From the NCBI GenBank assembly GCA_030247855.1, contig JAPDRN010000081.1:62001-126000 (forward strand): 64,000 nucleotides of DNA. Direction: 5' to 3'. Source of the stretch: Knufia peltigerae (taxonomy: Eukaryota; Ascomycota; Eurotiomycetes; Chaetothyriales; Trichomeriaceae). The notes under the pieces are model-generated. The model ran no database searches and was not told the DNA's origin. It saw only the letters and a list, made by a program, of their open reading frames with translations. Made by a program: the position numbers and the translations under genes. Within the stretch, counting starts at the first letter, position 1, and every line of letters begins with the position of its first letter. This document shows, piece after piece, positions 55,990 through 64,000 of this stretch.

Positions 55990-56938
55990 GGTTATTGTAG
56001 CGATGGGCAACCTTTTTCAATGTTAGTTGTTGGTCGCGAAAAAGGGGCTTTGATGACTGCATATGTCCTAGATGAGGGTTCCTAGCTATCTCTGCGCAGA
56101 CTATAAAGAGCAGCATAAATCAATACCATATGCCGCTCTCTAGAGGCGTCTCATCTAGACTTGAGCCGGCCTACTTTTCTCGGGTAAGTTCTTTGAATCT
56201 TCAGATGCATCGTCAGCACGCGTAGTGGAGCACACCTGACTACGCTGCTTCACCCGGGCGCCATGCTGGTTGGTGAGAGCAGTCATGAGAGCAGATTTTG
56301 GAAAAATTCATGGACCACATTCCTCCGTGCGTTATGGTACGGCTAGAAATCCAGATTTAGGGTTAACATACCTGATGCCTTTGAAGGAGAAGCCACGACA
56401 TCAGTGTTTTCCTCCATATTAAGCCTTCGAGTCCAGTGTTACAGGAAGCGATCCCCCAGACGATAGACTTCTATGAGTATCATCTCATGAGAGTCTGTTG
56501 TATAGTGTCACCAAGATGCTACCAGATATGGCACCATAGCAAGGCCGCGTGGTGCCCAGCTCCAGCCTCCAACTCAGGGGGATCTTCACCCATGAGCTCG
56601 GAACAACGCAAAATGGTTTTAGCCGAATTCCCTCACCACACGATCCGGGGTTCATGTCATACGTCTCCGCTTGGCTGGAGATCTGGAGGATCCCGGGGTA
56701 TTTGCGATACGACTTGACAGTCTCGGTCAAGGAAAGCGTCAAAACAATCTTTTGCCTGGATTATGCCGAGGCTTTCCTCAGAGTCTGGGCTGTTCTTGTA
56801 TTCTAGCAGACCACAAACAAGTGTTGTCGTCTATAAAGAAGATGGATCCACCTCACCTCAGAGTTCTGATCACTTTCGCCCTGGGATACAGGGTAGATTC
56901 CAAAACACCGCAAACAAACCATACACAGCACTTTTGCC
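55990..56938. other. divergent intergenic region
   Basis: 949 bp between dehydrogenase copy 3 and the plus-strand transporter. It holds a TATA-like box for the transporter at 56832 and a GGGTAAGTTCTTT half-site-like sequence at 56182, too weak to call as a qa site. No additional gene was recognised. Confidence 0.5.
56832..56837 (+). promoter_or_regulatory. TATA-like box for the transporter
   Basis: TATAAA about 102 bp upstream of ATG 56939, with no better core element nearby. Confidence 0.4.
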
Positions 56939-58734
56939 ATGGCAAGATCACCATTTCTTGGCCTTAGAGGCGCTCGCCTCAACACAGTTCTGATGATTGT
57001 AGCCGGCACCGAATTCTTGTACGTTGGGCCTTGAGCTAGAATTTGTGAGAGCACCTGCTAACAGGTACATCACAGATTGTTCGGTTACGACCAGGGTGTC
57101 ATGGGTGGGCTCCTCACGCTACCATCCTTCACCAATGTGTTCCCTGAGATTTGCACTACAAAGGAGTGTAATGCTCTCAGGTCGCCTGCCGAGAATAGTC
57201 ATGTGTCGACAATCCAAGGTACTCCTCCCGACCTCTATGCCGTCAAGCGTCAGTCAATGAAGACTGATGTGGACAGGCGTTTCAATATCCTCCTATAATT
57301 TGGGTTGTTTTGTGGGCGCCCTTACCGCCATGCGGTATGGCCAGGTCTTTGGACGTCGTCGAACTATCTTCATAGGCTGTACGTTCGTCATCATCGGCGC
57401 TATCCTCCAATTCGCATCGTTTGGACTGCCCCAGTTCATTGTCGGACGCGTTGTCTGTGGTTTCGGCACTGGCATCAACACGTACGTACGCCCCTTTTCT
57501 GTCATTCATTTGCTTCTTCATGCTAATCAGTCCATCCGACAGCTCGACTGTTCCTGTTTGGCAATCCGAAACTACCAAACCCCACCAAAGAGGGCCCGTG
57601 GTCGCTTTCGGAACATCAATGGTCATTGCAGGCGTTTGTCTTAGCTACTGGATCGATTACGGATTCTCGTTTGTCAAGACAAGCTCAGTCGCGTGGCGAT
57701 TCCCCGTCGCTTTCCAGATCATTTTCGCCCTGATCGTTCTAGTCATGGTTCTTGTCATGCCAGAATCGCCGAGGTGGCTCGTCCACAAAGATAGGGTCGA
57801 GGAAGCTGCCCAAGTCATCAGCGCCCTGTACGATCTGCCCGAACAAGATCCAGTCGTGGCTGATCAACTTCAAGCAATTCGAGCCGTTCACTCAGTCGAC
57901 GCGAAAGGAAGTCTCAATAACATGTTCATCCAAGGGTCTCTCAAGAACCGTACTCGCATGATTCTTGGAGTCAGCATCCAGATCCTTTCCCAGCTGACTG
58001 GTATTAACATCATCACATATTATGCGGCGGTGATCTATCAGAACGAAATCGGGCTGTCTCCAGGGGTCTCAAGACTTCTTGCTGCTGGTAATGGCACCCA
58101 ATACTTCCTGGCATCACTCTTCTCAATTCCATTCGTCAAGTATTTCGGTAGACGGAAAGTGCTCATGACTGTGTCGTCCGGACAAGCATTCGCTATGGTC
58201 ATACTCGCAATCATGAACAGCATCGGCGGCCGGGGCCCTGGCATCGTTGCTGCTGCCTTCCTGTTCGTTTTCAACACCTTCTTTGGCATCGGATACGCGC
58301 AAGTTTCGTGGCTGTATCCGGCAGAAATCACGCCACTGCGAATCCGCGCTCCGGCCAACGCGCTCTCGACCTCAGCAAATTGGATTTGCAACTTTATGGT
58401 CGTCATGATCACACCTGTCGCTTTTAACAACATCGGATGGCGCACTTATCTCATCTTCGCCGTCTTCAACAGTGCCGCGTTGCCGATCATGTACTTTTGC
58501 TACCCAGAAACCAAAGGTCGTTCATTGGAGGAAGTGGACCTTATCTTCCGTGATTCCAAGAACCTTCGTCAAGCCGTCAAGTTGTCCTTCACCATGGAAA
58601 TGCACTATGACAGCAAGGGTGACATGATCAGAAGCGTGACCCATGATATTGAAGACTTGGATAGAGATCCACATCGACCTAAAGAGCGCGCCTCTGAAGT
58701 CGAACACCATGAGGAAATCGTCAAAGGGGAGTAG
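56939..58734 (+). CDS. MFS sugar-porter transporter
   Basis: Exons 56939-57018, 57076-57218, 57277-57481 and 57543-58734 give 539 residues. Signatures: LFGYDQGVMGGLLTLPSF in span 1, the GRRRTIFIG loop, PESPRWLVHKDR after span 6, QLTGINIITYYAAVIYQ in span 7, YFGRRKVLM in the second-half loop, and PETKGRSLEEVDLIF after span 12. It is a 12-span H+ symporter of the sugar-porter family. The DQGVMGG form is more general than the QutD-like gene at 19396, so a sugar, polyol or cyclitol substrate is possible. It is divergent from quinate dehydrogenase copy 3, mirroring the permease of module 1. The N-terminus is created by splicing of a 27-residue first exon. Confidence 0.88.
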
Positions 58735-59512
58735 TCAGCATGCGTTGTCTGGACAATCGGTCCAAAGCCGACTTGCACTGCTGTCTCTGACCATCTGCGT
58801 GGGCGGGGAGTGGAAGAGGGTCACGGGCGTCATTGGAGAGGGAAGTAGAGAACTTTGAATGATGTCGAAAGTTTGGTGTAGACTATCCACGTCTTTTGTA
58901 TCCGTGAGCCAGTAGGCCAGGCGATTCCTAATAATTTTTCCTTCCCTGAAGCGAATCGTTCCCAAACCGCACGCGTAGGGGATGCTCTCGTCGGCCGCGG
59001 TTGGATTCACGTTTCTGTCTTGCTAGTGGGCACGTGCGTGAACGGTCTTCGTATTCAAACAATCCGGCCTCTCATGAGTATTGATAGAGGGTAGCATCCT
59101 ATTCATCGAGACCAGACTCGACAATACATCATCTTGGACCCCTGACAATCAAATTGTCTAGTGGTTGCAACCCGTCTAATAGCGGCCGATGGACATACAT
59201 GGCAATGTCAAGTGATCTAAGATTTGAGTGCAAACGAGGACTTGTTTTGTCATACTAACGCTAGGACATCATTGAACGCACTTTGGTCGAGCTTCTCCGC
59301 GGTCAAAAGCTGTTGGCGAGGAGGTTCAGTTTCAGGTTGCTCGAGACCACGAGCATTACCCGAGGGGTATTTTGAAAATCTCCACTAACCTTCGGAGCTT
59401 TAGTCACAGTTTGCACAGACCTTTTTTGCTCTTTTGTATCCTTCAAAATGGCGTTGCTTGCTGTAATGGGATCGTTATTTGGCTATGTAGTCAATTAACC
59501 TCACCTTGCCAA
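58735..59512. other. intergenic with dispersed repeat
   Basis: 778 bp between the transporter and the TDT-type channel. It contains copy B of the dispersed repeat (59188-59330) and no recognisable gene. Confidence 0.5.
59188..59330 (+). repeat. Dispersed direct repeat, copy B
   Basis: Same orientation as copy A at 38561-38704 and about 85% identical without gaps (hand count). Relative to copy A, several differences are G-to-A or C-to-T, but changes go in both directions. The two copies enclose the block from dehydratase copy 2 to the transporter. Confidence 0.7.
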
Positions 59513-61145
59513 ATGTCAGCTCTAAAGCCGAACTTGAAAACCTGGTTCAGCCCACACGAATGGAGAGAGGTCTGTACCATCACCACCGACACCCTGACGT
59601 ACCAAGCAGGACATGTGCATTAATCTACTTCTGCAGCGCATATTGACTGCCGATCCGTCATGGTTCTCGGTGTGCATGGGAACAGGTAAGCCTACTGGCA
59701 GCAAGGAAAATAGCTCTCTGAGCTTGTTCGACCTTCATTGACCATAATCTTCCAAGGGGTCTGCGCGCAGCTCCTGAGTCAGTTTCCGTATCCAGCAGAA
59801 TGGCTTAAAACCATGGCATACATCTTTTGGGTACATGCTTCAATGACAAGATCATCAATGCCGTTCCCCTCTGCTAATTTGTGCACAGATTGCTGACATT
59901 TGCATCTTTGCCTTTTTCATGGTGTTGAGTAGCCTCCGTGCCATGATGTATCCACGTGTCGCCAAAAGCGTTTTGAAGGACTTTTCGAAAACTAGTTATC
60001 TGGGCACTATGGTCGTCGCATTTGAGACCATCATCTTGGGAATAGCCAGCTTCTACTCGCATCACCAAGCAGCAATGTACGTTGCGGAAGTCATGTACTG
60101 GATCGCAGCAGCTTCTAGCATATTCGTTGCTTGCGTCGGTATTTTCTTCATGTACGAGCGTCAGCCTCAGCACTCTTTCTCCGATATTACCGGGGTCTGG
60201 TTCTTGACTTTTATCCCACTCATTGTCGAATCAACCGTTGGGGGAGCCATCGCGCCCCAACTCGCTTATAAGAATAGCGTCACAGTCCTGGTAACATCTT
60301 TTCTCATGTGGTCGGTGGGAGTCGGCATGTCTACGATCATTTTACCCCTGTACCTGTGGCGGCTAATGAGTTTTCAACTTCCGCCACGAGAAGCGATAAC
60401 TAGCACATACATACCGGTTGGCCCTTTTGGGATGGGAGCGTACTCGATCCAGCAGCTGGCGATGGTTTTCGCAAGCCACATCACCAAGCACAGATTCTTC
60501 TTGGGACGCACATCCCATGTACCGAACGATGAGCCAACATTGGCTACTATTTCTGAGGTGCTTCACTGGATAGGGATTCTAGTGGCCTTGGTTCAGCTCG
60601 GGATCGCCTCCTTTCTTGTGGTCGAAGCATGCCTATCGGTATTCGCTAAGGTGCCGAAGAAGTTCAACGTCGGCCAGTAGCACTTGACTCTAGATCTTTT
60701 GACATCGCTAATGGAAACATCAGGCTTTTGGAGTTTTGTCTTCCCATGCGGTGTGTATAGTAATGCTTGGAACTCACTGAGCCGAGACCTGCGCAGCGAA
60801 GGTATCAAGGGATGGGGTGCATTTTGTTCAGTCGTCACAATTGCGTTATGGTTATTGTGCGCTACAATGAGCTTTTATAAGGGTATGTTTGGGAACACAC
60901 CTCCGTTGCTTGGCTGATTCTGGTTACGACTAGGCATTTGGCAGGGCAAACTATTCTTTGCGCCGGGCCTGAATGGCTGGCTTGATCGAGAGGTCAGTCA
61001 GAAAGAAAAGCGTGAGCAACCCCCTGGTATGAGCAACCATCCTTCTGGACTGTCGACCGCGAGCGATGATCAGAGTATCACAGCTCGACATATGTGTCAG
61101 GATGGAATCCTTCAATTCAGCGGGGCCTATTACCAACAAGCATGA
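59513..61145 (+). CDS. TDT-family membrane channel (SSU1 / malic acid transporter-like)
   Basis: Six exons (59513-59569, 59637-59685, 59757-59830, 59889-60672, 60724-60882, 60934-61145) give 444 residues. The start is typical: LTADPSWFSVCMGTGVCAQLLSQFPYP, then about ten membrane spans with WFLTFIPLIVE, YLWRLMSFQLPP, PVGPFGMGAYSIQQLA and FWSFVFPCGVYSNAW. This is the voltage-dependent anion channel/TDT family, which includes fungal sulfite pump SSU1 and malate permease Mae1. The fifth exon joins best with a non-canonical GC donor at 60673, giving NVGFWSF; a GT-AG alternative (60677-60733) loses three residues. Without either intron the frame ends at 60680. It exports or imports a small anion; nirK lies next on the same strand. 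Confidence 0.78.
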
Positions 61146-61565
61146 CCTCCAGGTCGCGTATCCCATCAAAGACTCAATTGGTGCATATCGTGATCGAGCA
61201 AGCTTCTGAGATCCTAAAGCTTTTGGAAATCTCGCACTGTACGAATACTTCCACGCCCATGGAAATTGACTTGTGTGGCCATTCCATCTATTTTCTTACT
61301 AAGAGTATCGATTCATATACCTAAATGCAGCCTAGACTCGCGTTTATATCCTCGAAATGGCTAATGAGGGCTAAAACAATAGCACGGACGGGATCCCAAG
61401 CCTGGAAGAATCAGACCATTCCTAGACGTCTCCGCGGACCTGGATCTGACTGTAAAGGTCATAAGACTTCAAGATGAACTAGTAAATTTCTTAAAGTTCT
61501 CTCTCTATTACTGTATAAAAAGTTCAGCACGTTCACAAAATGCTGCTTGACCCTCGATCATCGAC
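61146..61565. other. intergenic, nirK promoter
   Basis: 420 bp with AT-rich sequence and the TATA-like box at 61514; no other gene seen. Confidence 0.5.
61514..61521 (+). promoter_or_regulatory. TATA-like box for nirK
   Basis: TATAAAAA 52 bp upstream of ATG 61566, a normal spacing. Confidence 0.5.
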
Positions 61566-62954
61566 ATGTATGGAATTCAGCCTAGACTTATGCGAGTTTG
61601 GTCTGGCACAGCAGCACGCAGGCCGAGTGTATACATAGGATGGAGGACATTCCACAGCACACAAACGAAGCAGATCTTCAAGTCTACGACAGATGAACCC
61701 CTCAGACAACGTCGAACTGTGCTAACGACAGTCATAGCTGGCGCAGGCGTACTCTCCTTACTACTTCTTCCGCACGGAGTCACACACGCAGAAGCACCCG
61801 CAGGGGAAAGCCCTGTTAAGCACGACAAGTACATCAACGGAGACCACCCTCATGGTCATGACAAACGACTTGTACCGCATCAAGCTCCAATAAACATCAA
61901 GCATGCTGTTCATAACACCAAGGGACACTTAGCTGACGTCTACGCCCACCTTGAGCACGAATCATTGGACATTACCAGATTGCCCGTCGAAGAAGCAATT
62001 CTGACCGCCGCTCCCAATGTCCCTCCTCGGATCACACGCGACCATCCTGTGGTTCTAAGAGTCGATCTCAGCACGACAGTCAAGAAGAGTCAACTGACAG
62101 GGGCCTACAAATACGAACAATGGACATTCAATGATCAAGTTCCGGGTCCATTCATACGTGCAAGAGTGGGCGACGTGGTAGAGTTGACGCTCACCAATAA
62201 GGACGAAAATGGCATGCCACACAATATCGACAGCCACGCATTTCTGGGCCCCGGGGGTGGGTCGGCAGTGACCACGACCGAACTCAATCAGTCCAAAACG
62301 GCGAGGTTCAAGTTGCTATGTCCGGGGCTGTTTGTGTACCATTGCGCAGCAGGGCCAGTACCAGTGCACATCGCCAATGGAATGTTCGGGTTGATGTACG
62401 TCCAGCCGGCCGAGGGTGACCTCCCGACCGTAGACAAGGAATACTATGTCATGCAAAGCGAATGGTACCATGAACCGCCGGAGGTGGACGACGACGGGAG
62501 AAAGTCATCCGAGGTCGAGTTCTCGTACCCCAACGCCTTGCGAGAAGAACCCGAGGCCGTGTTTTTCAACGGCAAGGAGTCTGCGCTAACACGCGACAAG
62601 CCACTCAAGGCCAGCGTGAATGATACGGTCCGAATCTTCTTTGGCAACGCCGGTCCAAACTTGACGAGCTCCTTCCACGTCATCGGTGGCAACTTTCGAC
62701 GAGCATACCGCGACGGCGACGTGTTGAGCCCTCCCGCGCAGTTCACGTCCACGCTCAGTGTTCCACCGGGCGGCGCTACCATAGTTGACATGCATATGCT
62801 CGTCCCGGGTACCATGACATTGGTGGACCATGCTATTTTCAGGCTGGATAAAGGCGCTGTGGGATATTTGAATGTCTCCGGCAAGCCGAGGCCAGACATC
62901 TACCAGAGCGTGCAACCTCCGGCTCCATGTCCTGGCTGCAAGCTACACCCATAG
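61566..62954 (+). CDS. nirK: Copper-containing nitrite reductase (fungal NirK)
   Basis: Intronless, 462 residues. An Arg/Ser/Thr-rich start (1-50) plus a hydrophobic segment (51-69) fits mitochondrial targeting and membrane passage. Two cupredoxin domains follow. All copper ligands are present: His219, His259-Cys260 (YHCA), His268 and Met273 include the type 1 set, and His224, His259 and His371 (SSFHVIGG) the type 2 set. The catalytic Asp222 lies in HNID. The C-terminus LVDHAIFRLDKGAVGYLNVSG is typical. It reduces nitrite to nitric oxide and is the first committed step of fungal denitrification. It is convergent with a flavohemoglobin gene, which removes NO. There is an unusual His-rich stretch (residues 86-115) before the first domain. 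Confidence 0.92.
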   Translation: MYGIQPRLMRVWSGTAARRPSVYIGWRTFHSTQTKQIFKSTTDEPLRQRRTVLTTVIAGAGVLSLLLLPHGVTHAEAPAGESPVKHDKYINGDHPHGHDKRLVPHQAPINIKHAVHNTKGHLADVYAHLEHESLDITRLPVEEAILTAAPNVPPRITRDHPVVLRVDLSTTVKKSQLTGAYKYEQWTFNDQVPGPFIRARVGDVVELTLTNKDENGMPHNIDSHAFLGPGGGSAVTTTELNQSKTARFKLLCPGLFVYHCAAGPVPVHIANGMFGLMYVQPAEGDLPTVDKEYYVMQSEWYHEPPEVDDDGRKSSEVEFSYPNALREEPEAVFFNGKESALTRDKPLKASVNDTVRIFFGNAGPNLTSSFHVIGGNFRRAYRDGDVLSPPAQFTSTLSVPPGGATIVDMHMLVPGTMTLVDHAIFRLDKGAVGYLNVSGKPRPDIYQSVQPPAPCPGCKLHP

Positions 62955-63329
62955 CCAGTGAGTAGCAAGAAGCTACGAAGGCCGCGTTTGCAATGCTCTC
63001 TGCTTTTAATGTAGCCATAACGACTTATATTGGAGTCAGGTGGGCTGAAAAGCCTATCCAACTTCCAGAAGTCACCTTCTAGACCGCCATTCGAAGTTTT
63101 CGAGTACAATCACCGTTCATGAAGTTTAAGCAGGTGTTTAGGTTCGTGAGATCGAGCTTGAGCAGGGATAAATCCAAATCTTCGCTCACGGTGATTAGTG
63201 CTCTAGTGTGTGTTGCAGGAAACGGGTAGAATTAGTGTCCAAAATGCTGAGTTAAATTCACGTTCAATTCTAAGCCCCGCTAATGCACAGTGCGCCGTTT
63301 CCAGTATAGCCTCTCCAGCATATCTCCAT
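62955..63329. other. intergenic between convergent genes
   Basis: 375 bp between the nirK and flavohemoglobin stops; nothing recognised. Confidence 0.45.
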
Positions 63330-64000
63330 TTATGCAATACCAGATCCAAAGACCTCAGAATGGATCCGTTCTGAGGGGACGCCCAGAGCCTCGAGGGATT
63401 TTTGTTGTGCCTGCATGAAAGGTATGGGGCCACAGAGATAATAGTCGGCGTCGGGCAGGATGACCTTGTCCTTGATCTTCTCCACGTCAATGCGACCGGC
63501 GTAGTCAAAGTCTTTTCCTTCTTCATCTGAATCACCGACTTCTTCATAGAAGACCGCCTTCGATACTTGTGGGTTGTCCTTGACAATTTGGGAAAGATAA
63601 TTCTTCATCGCGTGAACCTTTCCACTGCGCGTGGCATGGACAAAGACGACCTTTCTCGTTGGAGCGTGTTCGGTCAGAGTGCCGAGCATTGACAGCATCG
63701 GGGTGATCCCTACGCCACCACTGATCAAGACAACGGGATTGCTCGATTCGACATCCAAAGTAAAGTCCCCGTACGGGTTGCTGACGTCAATTTCTGTGCC
63801 TTCTGGGACATTCTCGTGCAACAGATTTGATATGCGGCCTGCGGGCGCAAGGTCCTTTGCGAATTCCTTCTTGACGGAGATTCGGAAGTGATTTCTTTCA
63901 GGGGTGTCGGACAGACTGTACTGTCGAGGTTGATACACCCCGAGTTCTGGTACGAATACGCGGACTGAGATGTACTGGCCCGATGTAAATGTTGGTAGCT
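63330..64000 (-). CDS. Flavohemoglobin (NO dioxygenase), C-terminal part, cut by right edge
   Basis: The minus-strand frame is open to base 64000 and ends at TAA 63330-63332. It covers the FAD/NAD reductase half: GQYISVRVFVPELG, QPRQYSLSD (FAD site), NPYGDFTLD, LISGGVGITPMLSML (NAD site), VFVHATRSG, YYLCGPIPFMQ, and SEVFGSG near the end. These match fungal flavohemoglobins (Hmp/Fhb), which convert NO and O2 to nitrate using NAD(P)H. The globin domain with the heme His lies beyond the edge. It is tail-to-tail with nirK, consistent with coupling NO production to detoxification. Confidence 0.9.
   Translation of the reverse strand, partial: LPTFTSGQYISVRVFVPELGVYQPRQYSLSDTPERNHFRISVKKEFAKDLAPAGRISNLLHENVPEGTEIDVSNPYGDFTLDVESSNPVVLISGGVGITPMLSMLGTLTEHAPTRKVVFVHATRSGKVHAMKNYLSQIVKDNPQVSKAVFYEEVGDSDEEGKDFDYAGRIDVEKIKDKVILPDADYYLCGPIPFMQAQQKSLEALGVPSERIHSEVFGSGIA

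Noticed and set aside
62444..62899. Long antisense frame inside nirK
   Set aside because: It is a shadow of the nirK coding sequence with no family features; all copper ligands are on the plus strand.
1..64000. tRNA genes, CRISPR arrays, bacterial-type operons
   Set aside because: No cloverleaf-like sequence or regularly spaced repeats were noticed, and the gene structure is clearly fungal; CRISPR arrays are not expected.

Overview
The window looks like nuclear DNA of a filamentous ascomycete (Pezizomycotina). Genes carry short introns (about 47-70 bp, mostly GT-AG with CTAAY/CTGAC-like branch sites), the regulators are fungal Zn(II)2Cys6 types, and several genes match the fungal quinate (qut/qa) system. 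I cannot name a species. Functions come from recognised family motifs, not database searches.

Layout. (1) 1-14 kb: a block with two related FAD monooxygenases (one cut by the left edge), two hybrid C2H2 + Zn(II)2Cys6 regulators, a regulator-like protein with no visible DNA-binding domain, a SnoaL-like protein and a carboxylesterase. (2) 15-19 kb: an MFS transporter and a quinate/shikimate dehydrogenase-like enzyme. (3) 19.4-30 kb: a compact quinate cluster: QutD-like permease, SnoaL-like protein, quinate dehydrogenase-like enzyme, QutC-type dehydroshikimate dehydratase, QutA-like activator, QutR-like repressor. (4) 30-38.4 kb: a bifunctional type I dehydroquinase/shikimate dehydrogenase, a catabolic type II dehydroquinase, an alpha/beta hydrolase, a GST-like protein and a P450. 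(5) 39-49 kb: a second dehydroshikimate dehydratase and a run of dehydrogenases (Gfo/Idh/MocA, aldehyde dehydrogenase, 3-hydroxyisobutyrate dehydrogenase-like, two SDRs). (6) 49-58.7 kb: a second repressor/activator pair, a small Dabb-domain protein, a third quinate dehydrogenase-like enzyme and a sugar-porter transporter. (7) 59.5-64 kb: a TDT/SSU1-type channel, a copper nitrite reductase (nirK) and, cut by the right edge, a flavohemoglobin.

The most striking feature is that region 6 is a near mirror image of region 3. Module 1 reads permease(-), SnoaL(+), dehydrogenase(+), dehydratase(+), activator(-), repressor(+). Module 2 reads repressor(-), activator(+), Dabb(-), dehydrogenase(-), permease(+). 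The Dabb gene sits exactly where the dehydratase would be. The intron positions of both regulators are shared between modules. Two direct copies of a 143-144 bp repeat lie on either side of the 39-58.7 kb block.

Working model (inference): module 1 with the type II dehydroquinase is the classical quinate to protocatechuate route (quinate -> dehydroquinate -> dehydroshikimate -> protocatechuate). Module 2 plus the dehydrogenase run may be a diverged sensor/regulator set for a related cyclitol carboxylate. In both repressors the pseudo-dehydroquinase domain has lost its Schiff-base lysine but the dehydrogenase-like domain keeps its Lys/Asp pair, as expected for ligand sensors derived from AROM.
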